Below are positions 32,388 to 40,131 of a stretch of 64,000 bases of DNA, piece by piece. Both the position numbers and the translations under genes were made by a program. The stretch's first letter is position 1. Every line of letters begins with the position of its first letter. Source of the stretch: Streptomyces sp. NBC_01264. GTDB taxonomy: Bacteria > Actinomycetota > Actinomycetes > Streptomycetales > Streptomycetaceae. The notes under the pieces were generated by a model. It had not been told where the DNA came from, searched no databases, and was given only the letters and a program-made list of their open reading frames with translations. The stretch is taken from positions 620,001-684,000 of the forward strand of contig NZ_JAPEOX010000002.1 in assembly GCF_026340675.1 (NCBI RefSeq). Reading direction: 5' to 3'.

Positions 32388-33643
32388 TGCGCGTCGTCGT
32401 CGTGGGACAGGGATACGTCGGCCTTCCGCTGGCCATCAGGGCCGCCGAGGTCGGACACCAGGTGGTCGGCTACGACGTGGACGCCCGGCGGGTCAAGAGC
32501 CTCGCCGCCGGCGAGTCGTACGTGGAGGACGTCTCCTCCGCGCGGCTGGGCAAGGCGCTGGAACTGGGCACGTACCAGGCCAGTGACCAGGCCCGGGACT
32601 GCGGCGGCTTCGACGTCGCGGTCGTCACCGTCCCGACCCCCCTGCAGGACGGTGCCCCCGACCTGCGCTACATCGAGGAGTCCGCGCACACGCTGGCCCG
32701 GTTCCTGCGGCCGGGAGCCACCGTCGTCCTGGAGTCGACCACCTACCCCGGTACCACCGAGGAGCTGTTCGGCCCGATCCTGGAGGACGGCTCGGGCCTC
32801 ACGGCCGGCGTGGACTTCCACCTCGGCTACAGCCCCGAACGCATCGACCCCGGCAACAAGGTGTGGGGCTTCCAGCAGACGCCGAAGGTGGTCTCCGGCG
32901 TCAACGCCCTCTCGCTCAAGGCCGTGGAGACCTTCTACGCGGGCCTCGTCGACACCACGGTGCCGGTGCGCTCCCCCAAGGAGGCCGAGCTGGCGAAGCT
33001 GCTGGAGAACACCTTCCGGCACGTGAACATCGCCCTGGTCAACGAGATAGCGATGTTCGCCCGGCACCTCGACATAGACGTGTGGCAGACCATCGAGGCC
33101 GCCTCCAGCAAGCCGTTCGGCTTCATGAAGTTCACCCCGGGCCCCGGCGTCGGCGGGCACTGCCTGCCCATCGACCCCTCGTACCTGTCGTGGCGGGTGC
33201 AGCGCGAACTCGGCCAGAACTTCCGGTTCGTGGAACTGGCCAACGACATCAACAGCCACATGCCCGAGTACGTGGCGCGCCGCGTCATGGACGCGCTCAA
33301 CGCCAAGCGCCGCTCGGTCAACGGCTCCCGGATCCTGCTGCTGGGGCTGGCGTACAAGAAGAACACCGGCGACGCCCGGGAGTCTCCTGCCGTACGCGTG
33401 TCCCAGCTGCTCCTGGACATGGGCGCCAAGGTGCGCGCGGCCGATCCCCACGTCGTGGAGAGCATCAAGGTCGACGCGCGCCTCTCGCGGGTGGAGCCGA
33501 CCCGCAAGGAGCTGGCCGCCGCCGACGTGGTCGTCCTGCTCACGGACCACGACTCCTTCGACTACCCGATGATCACCGAGCACGCCTCGCTGATCCTCGA
33601 CTGCCGCAACCGGCTGTCGGGACCCACCGTGGAGGTGCTCTGA
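32387..33643 (+). CDS. Nucleotide-sugar 6-dehydrogenase (WbpA/WecC type)
   Basis: This 418-residue protein starts at ATG 32387 (TGATG overlap with the GT26 stop), with AGGAG upstream. The N-terminal Rossmann fold reads VVVVGQGYVGLPLAIRAAEVGH. The catalytic cysteine is Cys259 in GVGGHCLPIDPSYLSW, with KLLENTFRHVNIALVNE before it and GLAYKKNTGDARESPA in the C-terminal domain. FMKFTPGPGVGGHCLP and the length fit UDP-HexNAc dehydrogenases (WbpA on UDP-GlcNAc, WecC on UDP-ManNAc) better than UDP-glucose dehydrogenases. It oxidises C6 twice with NAD. Step 1 of the proposed UDP-ManNAc(3NAc)A pathway. Confidence 0.9.
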   Translation: MRVVVVGQGYVGLPLAIRAAEVGHQVVGYDVDARRVKSLAAGESYVEDVSSARLGKALELGTYQASDQARDCGGFDVAVVTVPTPLQDGAPDLRYIEESAHTLARFLRPGATVVLESTTYPGTTEELFGPILEDGSGLTAGVDFHLGYSPERIDPGNKVWGFQQTPKVVSGVNALSLKAVETFYAGLVDTTVPVRSPKEAELAKLLENTFRHVNIALVNEIAMFARHLDIDVWQTIEAASSKPFGFMKFTPGPGVGGHCLPIDPSYLSWRVQRELGQNFRFVELANDINSHMPEYVARRVMDALNAKRRSVNGSRILLLGLAYKKNTGDARESPAVRVSQLLLDMGAKVRAADPHVVESIKVDARLSRVEPTRKELAAADVVVLLTDHDSFDYPMITEHASLILDCRNRLSGPTVEVL

Positions 33644-33647
33644 CTCC

Positions 33648-34775
33648 ATGCCCAGAATCATCTGCGTGGCCGGAGCCCGGCCCAACTACATGAAGATCAA
33701 GCCGGTGATGGACGCGCTGGAGGCGCGCGGCGCGGAGGTCGTCCTCGTCCACACCGGCCAGCACTACGACGAGTCCATGAACGACGTCTTCTTCCGCGAC
33801 CTCGGCATCCGCTCCCCCGACCGCCATCTGGGAGCCGGGTCCGGCAGCCACGCCGTCCAGACCGGCCGGGTGATGGAGGCCTTCGAACCGCTGCTCGAAG
33901 AGCTGGTCCCGGACGCGGTCGTGGTGGTCGGGGACATCAACTCCACCCTGGCCTGCGCCCTGGTCACCGCCAAGGCCGGTCCGCTGCTGGCCCATGTGGA
34001 GGCGGGTCTGCGCAGCCGGGACTGGAGCATGCCCGAGGAGGTCAACCGGGTCGCCACCGACCGGATCAGCGACTACCTGCTGGCCCCCTCCCCCGACGCC
34101 GCCGCGAACCTGCGGTCGGAGGGGTACCGGGAGGACCAGATCCACGTCGTCGGCAACGTCATGATCGACACCCTGTTCGCCAACCTGGACCGGGCCCGGC
34201 GCTCCGACGTCCTCGACCGCTACGGGCTCACCCGCGGCGGGTACGGCCTGGTCACCCTGCACCGGCCGGCCAACGTGGACGACCCGGACGCCCTGCGCGG
34301 CCTGCTGAAGGCACTGGGCGAGATCGCGGGCCGCTGCCCGCTGCTGCTGCCGGTGCACCCCCGCGCGGCCGAACGGCTGTCCGAGATCGGCGTCCCCGGC
34401 GGCATCCGGCTGGTGCCGGCCGCCGGATACCTCGATTTCATCGCCCTGCAGGACTCCGCCCGCGTGGTGCTCACCGACTCCGGGGGCATCCAGGAGGAGA
34501 CCACCGCGCTCGGCGTGCCCTGCGTGACCCTCCGGGAGAACACCGAGCGCCCGATCACCGTCGAGCAGGGCACCAACGTCCTGGCGGGCACCGACCCGGA
34601 CCGCATCACGGCCACGGTGCACCGGGTGCTCGACGATCCGCCCGCGCCCCGCTGCCCCGAGCTGTGGGACGGCCGCGCGAGCGAGCGCATCGCGCAGGTG
34701 CTCCTCGAGGGCGGGAGCGCGGCGACCCGGCCGCGGCCCACCGACCTCGTCGCGGGCACCGTGCCCGTCGTCTGA
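33648..34775 (+). CDS. UDP-GlcNAc 2-epimerase family enzyme (WecB/WbpI type)
   Basis: This 375-residue protein starts at ATG 33648, four bases after the dehydrogenase stop. The GT-B-fold non-hydrolysing epimerase motifs are GARPNYMKIKPVMDAL, VHTGQHYDESMND, HVEAGLRSRDWSMPEEVNR, LVTLHRPANVD, LPVHPRA and DSGGIQEETTALGVPCVTLR with ENTERP. WecB makes UDP-ManNAc. WbpI homologues epimerise UDP-GlcNAc(3NAc)A. The sequence alone cannot separate the two; the rest of the locus favours WbpI-like chemistry. Confidence 0.9.
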   Translation: MPRIICVAGARPNYMKIKPVMDALEARGAEVVLVHTGQHYDESMNDVFFRDLGIRSPDRHLGAGSGSHAVQTGRVMEAFEPLLEELVPDAVVVVGDINSTLACALVTAKAGPLLAHVEAGLRSRDWSMPEEVNRVATDRISDYLLAPSPDAAANLRSEGYREDQIHVVGNVMIDTLFANLDRARRSDVLDRYGLTRGGYGLVTLHRPANVDDPDALRGLLKALGEIAGRCPLLLPVHPRAAERLSEIGVPGGIRLVPAAGYLDFIALQDSARVVLTDSGGIQEETTALGVPCVTLRENTERPITVEQGTNVLAGTDPDRITATVHRVLDDPPAPRCPELWDGRASERIAQVLLEGGSAATRPRPTDLVAGTVPVV

Positions 34776-34776
34776 C

Positions 34777-34826
34777 GCTGTGGCCGAAGGGGTGCGCCGG
34801 AGTACGGCGGCCCTTCCGGCCACAGC
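34777..34826 (+). terminator. Long hairpin inside the polysaccharide operon
   Basis: GCTGTGGCCGAAGGG (34777-34791) pairs with CCCTTCCGGCCACAGC (34811-34826) with one bulged base. An inner stem CGCCG-GAGTA-CGGCG continues the pairing. It follows the 2-epimerase stop by 3 bases and precedes the Wzz-like gene, so it should reduce read-through to the export genes. Confidence 0.7.
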
Positions 34827-34867
34827 ACCGTTTCCACCCCCGTTCCACCTGGATCGAAAGAAGGCTG

Positions 34868-35623
34868 ATGGACCTCGCGGAGATCTGGCGGGTCATGCGC
34901 AGGCGCTGGTACGTGCTGCTGCCCGGGCTGCTGCTCACGGCCGCGCTCATCACCGGCGTGTACCTGCTGGTCCCGGTGGAGTACCGGTCGCAGAGCACCG
35001 TGTCGCTCCTGAACTCGAAGAAGGCCACGGTCGCCTTCGACGGCAACCCCTTCCTGAGCACGCAGGCCTCGCTCACCGGCATGGCCGACGGGCTGGCCCG
35101 CAACCTGAACTCCGATGATTCCAAGGCCGACCTCAAGGCCCAGGGAGTCACCGGCGTGTACGAGGCGAAGATCGCCGACAACGCCCAGGGACCCTTCATG
35201 TGGCTGAGCGTCACCGGCACCGACCCGGCCTCCGTCCTGGAGTCCTGCAAGGTCTTCACCGCGTACACCGAGAAGCGGCTGCGGGAGTTCCAGGCCCAGC
35301 AGTCGGTGACTCCCGACGCGATGATCCGCATGACGACGCTCGTACCGCCGCAGAAGCCCGAGCCGCAGACGAAGACCCGGCTCCAGTACCTGGTGATGGC
35401 GGCGGCGCTGGGCTTCGTCCTCAGCATGGTGGCCACCTTCTTCGTCGAGGCCCGGCGCCGCAAGGCCGACAAGCCCGGGCGGCGCAAGCCCGTGGAAGGC
35501 GATCAGGGTCCGCCCGAGGACCCCGACTCCGCCGACGTCAACATCGGCGCCGCCGACCCGACGGCGACCATGGCGCTCAAGGTCCTGCCCTCGTCGGCCT
35601 TCCCCTCCAAGGCGCCCCGGTGA
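34868..35623 (+). CDS. Wzz-like chain-length determinant protein
   Basis: This 251-residue membrane protein starts at ATG 34868, with AAGAAGG seven bases upstream. A first transmembrane segment (WYVLLPGLLLTAALITGVYLL) follows the typical RVMRRR motif. A periplasm-side-type region of about 140 residues (EYRSQSTVSLLNSKK, PFMWLSVTGTDPASVLE) follows. A PxxP-flanked second segment (VPPQKPEPQTKTRLQYLVMA, then AALGFVLSMVATFFVEARRR) leads to a short cytosolic tail without a tyrosine-kinase domain. Its start overlaps no gene, but its stop overlaps the flippase start (GTGA). It is one of three Wzz-like domains in the locus. Confidence 0.85.
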   Translation: MDLAEIWRVMRRRWYVLLPGLLLTAALITGVYLLVPVEYRSQSTVSLLNSKKATVAFDGNPFLSTQASLTGMADGLARNLNSDDSKADLKAQGVTGVYEAKIADNAQGPFMWLSVTGTDPASVLESCKVFTAYTEKRLREFQAQQSVTPDAMIRMTTLVPPQKPEPQTKTRLQYLVMAAALGFVLSMVATFFVEARRRKADKPGRRKPVEGDQGPPEDPDSADVNIGAADPTATMALKVLPSSAFPSKAPR

Positions 35624-37158
35624 CCGCGCCCACCACCGACGCGGGCCCCCAGGAGCCGTCCGACGGCCCGTCCGAGGTCGAGCCCGGGGCGCCGTCCCTG
35701 GGGCGCAAGGTGGGATCCGCCGCCCGGTGGAGCCTGGTCAACACCATGGTGATGCGGCTGGGCAACTTCGTCACCGGCATCATCCTCGCCCGCTTCTTCC
35801 TCGGCCCCGAGGCCTGGGGCGTCTACGGGATCGCCCAGACGGTCCTGCTGGTCCTGCTCTCCGCGAACGAGCTCGGGGTCTCCCTGGCCATCGTGCGCTG
35901 GGAGGGCGACCCCCGCCGCTTCGCCCCCACGGTCCTCACCCTGAGCGCCGCCTCCAGTCTGCTGCTGTACGCGGGCCTGTTCGCGGCGGCCCCCTTGGTG
36001 GCCCGGGTGCTCGGCTCCCCCGAGGCCTCCGGCGTGCTGCGCGTGATGTGCGTGTGCGTGGTGCTCGACGGGCTCTCGCAGGTGCCCGCCGGCTTCCTCA
36101 CCCGGGAGTTCCAGCAGGGCCGGCGGATGGCCATCGACGCGGTCAACTTCGTCCTCAGCACCGCGGTGACCCTGCTCCTGGCCGTCCAGGGCTGGGGGGC
36201 GATGAGCTTCGCCTGGGGCTCCGTCGCGGGCAACGTGGCCGCGCTCATCGGCTGCTGCCTGGCCGCGCCCGGCACCCTGAAGTTCGGCTGGGACCGGGAG
36301 CAGGCCCGGGCCCTGCTCCGCTTCGGACTCCCCCTCGCCGGGGCCAGCATGCTGGCGCTCTGCGTCGTCAACGTGGACACCATGGTGGTGGGTTCCTCCC
36401 TCGACCAACTGGCCCTCGGCTTCTACGTGCTCGCCTTCAACATCTCCGGCTGGCCCGTACGGATCATCTCCGAGGCGGCCCGCCGGGTCTCCTTCGCCGG
36501 CTTCTCCCGGCTGGCGGACAGCGAGAGCGGAGGGGGGCCCGGAGCCCTGGCCGCCGGCTTCGGCCGCGCCCTCGGCGTGGTGATGACGGGCACGGTCCCG
36601 CTCTGCGTGCTGCTGGCCGCCCTCGCCGGGCCCATCGTGGAACTCGTCTACGGGGAGCGCTGGCTGCCCGCCGCCGCCGCCCTGCCTTGGCTGATGGGGC
36701 TCGGGCTGGTCCGCATCGGCTGCGAACTGGCCTACGACTGCCTGGTCGCCATCGGCCGCCGCCGCTCCCTCATCGGGGTCCAGGGGCTGTGGCTCGCCGT
36801 CCTGGTCCCGGTACTGGTGGTCGGCGCCGGAGCGGGCGGGATCGAGGGGGTGGCCCAGGGGCACGTCCTGGTCGCCGGGGGCGTCGTGGTGCCGGTGTTC
36901 CTCTTCGCCCTGCACCGGGGCGGCGTCGGGCTCGGTACCGTGGTGCGCGCCTGTGCCTGGCCCTTCCTCGGCGGGGCCGTGATGACGGGCGTGGTCCTCG
37001 GTCTGGAGCGGCTCCTCGGCGACGGCGTCCTCGCCCTCCTCGCGACCGGGGCCGCCGCCACCCTGGCCTACGCGGCCTGCGTCCTGCCGAGCTTCGGCTT
37101 CCTCCGCGGCACCGCACCGGCCGCCGCGGCCGCTCCGAAAACGACGATGAAGGACTGA
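35620..37158 (+). CDS. Wzx-type oligosaccharide flippase
   Basis: This 512-residue protein starts at GTG 35620, coupled to the Wzz-like gene by 4 bp. After a hydrophilic 35-residue lead it has about fourteen hydrophobic segments. The polysaccharide-synthesis signature SAARWSLVNTMVMRLGNFVTGIILARFFLGPEAWGVYG marks the first repeat. LLRFGLPLAGASMLALCVVNVDTMVVG begins the second repeat, and YGERWLPAAAALPWLMGLGLVR follows. This is the MOP-superfamily flippase that moves lipid-linked repeat units across the membrane before Wzy polymerisation. Its presence defines the locus as Wzx/Wzy dependent. Confidence 0.9.
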   Translation: MTAPTTDAGPQEPSDGPSEVEPGAPSLGRKVGSAARWSLVNTMVMRLGNFVTGIILARFFLGPEAWGVYGIAQTVLLVLLSANELGVSLAIVRWEGDPRRFAPTVLTLSAASSLLLYAGLFAAAPLVARVLGSPEASGVLRVMCVCVVLDGLSQVPAGFLTREFQQGRRMAIDAVNFVLSTAVTLLLAVQGWGAMSFAWGSVAGNVAALIGCCLAAPGTLKFGWDREQARALLRFGLPLAGASMLALCVVNVDTMVVGSSLDQLALGFYVLAFNISGWPVRIISEAARRVSFAGFSRLADSESGGGPGALAAGFGRALGVVMTGTVPLCVLLAALAGPIVELVYGERWLPAAAALPWLMGLGLVRIGCELAYDCLVAIGRRRSLIGVQGLWLAVLVPVLVVGAGAGGIEGVAQGHVLVAGGVVVPVFLFALHRGGVGLGTVVRACAWPFLGGAVMTGVVLGLERLLGDGVLALLATGAAATLAYAACVLPSFGFLRGTAPAAAAAPKTTMKD

Positions 37159-37163
37159 CACCC

Positions 37164-38288
37164 ATGGCACGCCTTCGCAGACGCTTGTGGGCCTGGCTGC
37201 TGGCCGGGTTCTTAACGGTCGCCGCCCTGACGCTCTACCAGGCCGAGCGGACGGGCCGCAGCGAGCCGACGGCCGGTTCCTGCCCGGAGAGCGCCCTCGA
37301 ATGCCCCGGCGAGGAGAAACCACTCCCCCTGCCCGTGCCCGTCGAGCCCTCCGCCTCGCCTTCCTCGTCCGGTAGCCCGACCCCCTCCGCGACCCCGGCC
37401 TCGCCCTCGCCCACGCCCCCGCCGGGCAGCAGCGCACCGCCCTCGTCCGCACCGGGCCCCGCCTGCAACGCCACCTCGCCCGGGGCCTGCGGCTTCCCCG
37501 ACGCCCGCTCGACCGGTCCCCGGATCGCCCTGAAGCGGCACGACACGGGGAACATGTCCATCAAGACCGACGGCACCGTCATCAAGGGCTGGGACATCTA
37601 CGGTTCGCTCGACGTGTACGCCGACAACGTCACGATCATCGACAGCCGGATCACCTCCACCAACTGGTGGGGCGTCAACCTGCGTCCGGGCTTCAAGGGT
37701 CTGCGGGTCCTGCACACCACGATCACCGCCGTGCCGGGCAAGGGACCCGACAACGGAGGCGTCAACTACGCGGTGTCCAACATGGGCGTGAGCTCCGTCG
37801 AGGTCGGCTGGTGCGACGTCTCGGTGTTCGGCAACGCCCTGTCCATGGGCCAGGGCGATCTGCACGACAACTACGTGCACGACATCGTCGCCTTCCGGAA
37901 CCTGGGCGGTGAGTGGCAGCACACCGATGCCGTGATCAGCGGCGGCGGCAACAAGGGCCGGCTGACGGTCCGCCACAACACGCTGCTGAACTCCGTCCCC
38001 GTGGACAAGGGCGCCAGCGCCGCGCTCGGGCTCTTCGCGGACACCGGCGTGGTCTCCAACGTGGTCGTCGACAACAACTGGCTGGCCGGGGGGGCGTACG
38101 CGCTCTACGGCGGCGGCCCGGGAGCCACCGGGATCCAGGTCACGGACAACGTGTTCTCCACCCAGTACCACCCCAAGAGCGGGCTCTACGGTGCGGTCGC
38201 CGCGTGGAACGCGGGCGGCGCGGGGAACGTGTGGCGCGGCAACCGCATGTCGGACGGGCGCCCCGTCGTACCCGAGCCCTCCCCCTGA
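37164..38288 (+). CDS. Secreted right-handed beta-helix protein
   Basis: This 374-residue protein starts at ATG 37164, five bases after the flippase stop. An N-terminal anchor (RRRLWAWLLAGFLTVAALTLYQAE) and a Ser/Pro-rich stalk (about 45-110) place it at the cell surface. The rest is a parallel beta-helix of short strands: VIKGWDIYGSLDVYADNVTIIDSRIT, LRVLHTTITAV, VEVGWCDVSVFGNALSM and RLTVRHNTLLNSV. Pectate-lyase-like catalytic residues cannot be assigned by eye. Proteins of this fold in polysaccharide loci are often lyases, epimerases or surface binders of the polymer. The His/Asp-rich face (DLHDNYVHDIV, WQHTDAVISGGGN) is a candidate active surface. Confidence 0.75.
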   Translation: MARLRRRLWAWLLAGFLTVAALTLYQAERTGRSEPTAGSCPESALECPGEEKPLPLPVPVEPSASPSSSGSPTPSATPASPSPTPPPGSSAPPSSAPGPACNATSPGACGFPDARSTGPRIALKRHDTGNMSIKTDGTVIKGWDIYGSLDVYADNVTIIDSRITSTNWWGVNLRPGFKGLRVLHTTITAVPGKGPDNGGVNYAVSNMGVSSVEVGWCDVSVFGNALSMGQGDLHDNYVHDIVAFRNLGGEWQHTDAVISGGGNKGRLTVRHNTLLNSVPVDKGASAALGLFADTGVVSNVVVDNNWLAGGAYALYGGGPGATGIQVTDNVFSTQYHPKSGLYGAVAAWNAGGAGNVWRGNRMSDGRPVVPEPSP

Positions 38289-38306
38289 CCACCGAGAGGA
38301 CATGAC

Positions 38307-39128
38307 ATGCGCCGCATCGCCCGGGCCCCCTGGGAGCTGCTCAAGCGGGCCTTCGGCTGGCTGGTGCTCTTCGAGGCCAGGAACAAGCTCGTGCTGGCCC
38401 CCTCCGCCCTGCGGCTGCGCCGGTTCGAGAACGCCGAGACCACTCGGCTCGGATCGCTCCTGGAGCGGCCGCCGTCCGCCCTGGTGGCCACCGTGATCGC
38501 CACCCACCGGCGTCCCGAGGCCCTGCGCGAGGCCGTGCGCTCGGCCCTGGCGCAGACCGTGTTCGACCAGGTGGTCCTCGTCGTGGACGACGGCGCCGGG
38601 CTGCCCGAACTCCCCGCGGATCCACGGCTCTTCGCGGTGTCGCTGGCCCGCAACACGGCCACCGCCGGAGTGGTGCGCAACGTAGGGATACGGCTGAGCC
38701 GCTCGCGGTACGTGGCCTTCCTGGACGACGACAACCTCTGGGAGCCCGACCATCTGGAGCAGGCCCTGACGGTCCTGGAGTCCCCGGGCGGACCGGACGC
38801 GGTGTACACGGCGCTGCGCAGGGTGCTGCCCGACGGGACCCAGCGGGACGTGCTGTCGGTGCCCTTCGACCGGCGCCGCTCCGCGCACGAGGCCTTCCTG
38901 GACACCAATGCCTTCGTGGCGCGCCGCACCCCGGCCCTGCACTTCAGCCGCCTGCGGCGGACCCCCGAGGTGCTGCCCCGGGAGGACTGGGAGCTCGTAC
39001 GCCGCTACAGCCGGCGCCACGAGGTCCGCCACCTGCCCCGTCCCACCGTCCGCTACCTGGTCAACCCGGAGAGCTTCTGGACCGCGTGGGACGGGTCGGC
39101 ACCGGCCGGCCCGTCCCCCGCCTCCTAG
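38307..39128 (+). CDS. Family 2 glycosyltransferase
   Basis: This 273-residue protein starts at ATG 38307 after GAGAGGA. A helical N-terminal 55 residues precede the GT-A domain. Motifs are LVATVIATHRRPEALREAVRSAL, LVVDDGAGLPELP and the DXD-like FLDDDNLWEPDHL, with LPREDWELVRRYSRRH near the acceptor side. It lacks transmembrane helices. It is the last gene of the plus-strand operon and converges with the GT gene at 39139 only 10 bp away, with no obvious terminator between. Confidence 0.85.
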   Translation: MRRIARAPWELLKRAFGWLVLFEARNKLVLAPSALRLRRFENAETTRLGSLLERPPSALVATVIATHRRPEALREAVRSALAQTVFDQVVLVVDDGAGLPELPADPRLFAVSLARNTATAGVVRNVGIRLSRSRYVAFLDDDNLWEPDHLEQALTVLESPGGPDAVYTALRRVLPDGTQRDVLSVPFDRRRSAHEAFLDTNAFVARRTPALHFSRLRRTPEVLPREDWELVRRYSRRHEVRHLPRPTVRYLVNPESFWTAWDGSAPAGPSPAS

Positions 39129-39138
39129 ACCCGCCCGC

Positions 39139-40131
39139 TCAGGGCCCCGGCGTCGCGTGCAGCGCGGTCCGGCTGACCAGGGCCCGCGCCGCGGCCCGGT
39201 TGGCCGGCCGGCCGAGCGCCGCCCGGGAGGTCTCCCGTAGCAGCACGGCAGCGCGGAAGGCCGCGGTGGCCGGGGCCGAGTTCCGGCGGCCGTAGAGGCG
39301 TACGCGGTTGAGGGTCAGCAGGGTCCACAGCCGCGGGGAGACCTGCGACTCCCCGCCGAGGTGGACGGCCGAGGCGGCCGGTTCGAGCCGCGTGACGAAG
39401 CCGTGGTCCCCGGCCCGCAGGCAGTACTCGGTCTCCTCCGAGTACAGGAAGAACGATTCGTCCCAGGCTCCGCAGGCGTCCAGGCACTCCCGGGAGAGCG
39501 CCATCATGGCGCCGGACGCCCAGTCGGCGACCGTACGGCTCCGGTACGCGGCCGGATCGGTGACCAGCTCGCTCCATCGCGGGAAGCGTCCCGCGCGGCG
39601 GTTGCCGATCACGGCCTCGCCCAGGGCGCGGGTCACGCGCGACTCCCGGCGCAGCGAGTAGTGCAGCGTCCCGTCCTCCTCGTACAGCAGTGGGACGCTG
39701 ATCCCGACCCGGCCCGCCCCGCCGTCGACGGGAGAGCCGAGCGCGCCGACGAGGTGCCGCGCGCAGCCCTCCCGCATCCGCAGGTCCGGGTTGCAGACCA
39801 GGCCGACGCTGAAGCCGCCGTCCCATCCGGCGGCGGCCTCCAGGGCCGCGTTCACCCCGGCGGCGTAGCCGGCGTTGCGGCCCGTCTGGACGATCGTGGC
39901 CTCCGGTGCCAGCGACCGGATCATCTCGACGGTGTCGTCGGCGGAGTCGTTGTCGGCGACGACCAGCCGCCAGTCGACCCCGGCCATGCCCTGCGGCAGG
40001 GAGGCGAGGAACCCGGGTATCACCTTGGCACTGTTCCAGGTGACGACGAGGACGGCTACGGGGCCGGCTGCATCCGGCCGGTCCGGGCGGCGGTCGGCTG
40101 CGGGGCTGGAAGCTGTGCTGTCGGAGGGCAC
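39139..40131 (-). CDS. Family 2 glycosyltransferase (rhamnosyltransferase-like)
   Basis: This is a 330-residue protein. GTG 40131 has GGAG upstream. It begins 76 bp inside the 3' end of the Wzz-Wzy gene, an unusually long overlap in a different frame. The GT-A core reads VAVLVVTWNSAKVI, LVVADNDSADDTVEMIRSL, TGRNAGYAAGVNAALEAA and LVCNPDLRM (DXD equivalent). ASGAMMALSRECLDACGAWDESFFLYSEETEYCLRA closes the domain. It resembles WbbL-type rhamnosyl- or N-acetylhexosaminyl-transferases. No TDP-rhamnose genes are in the window. Confidence 0.85.
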   Translation of the reverse strand: MPSDSTASSPAADRRPDRPDAAGPVAVLVVTWNSAKVIPGFLASLPQGMAGVDWRLVVADNDSADDTVEMIRSLAPEATIVQTGRNAGYAAGVNAALEAAAGWDGGFSVGLVCNPDLRMREGCARHLVGALGSPVDGGAGRVGISVPLLYEEDGTLHYSLRRESRVTRALGEAVIGNRRAGRFPRWSELVTDPAAYRSRTVADWASGAMMALSRECLDACGAWDESFFLYSEETEYCLRAGDHGFVTRLEPAASAVHLGGESQVSPRLWTLLTLNRVRLYGRRNSAPATAAFRAAVLLRETSRAALGRPANRAAARALVSRTALHATPGP

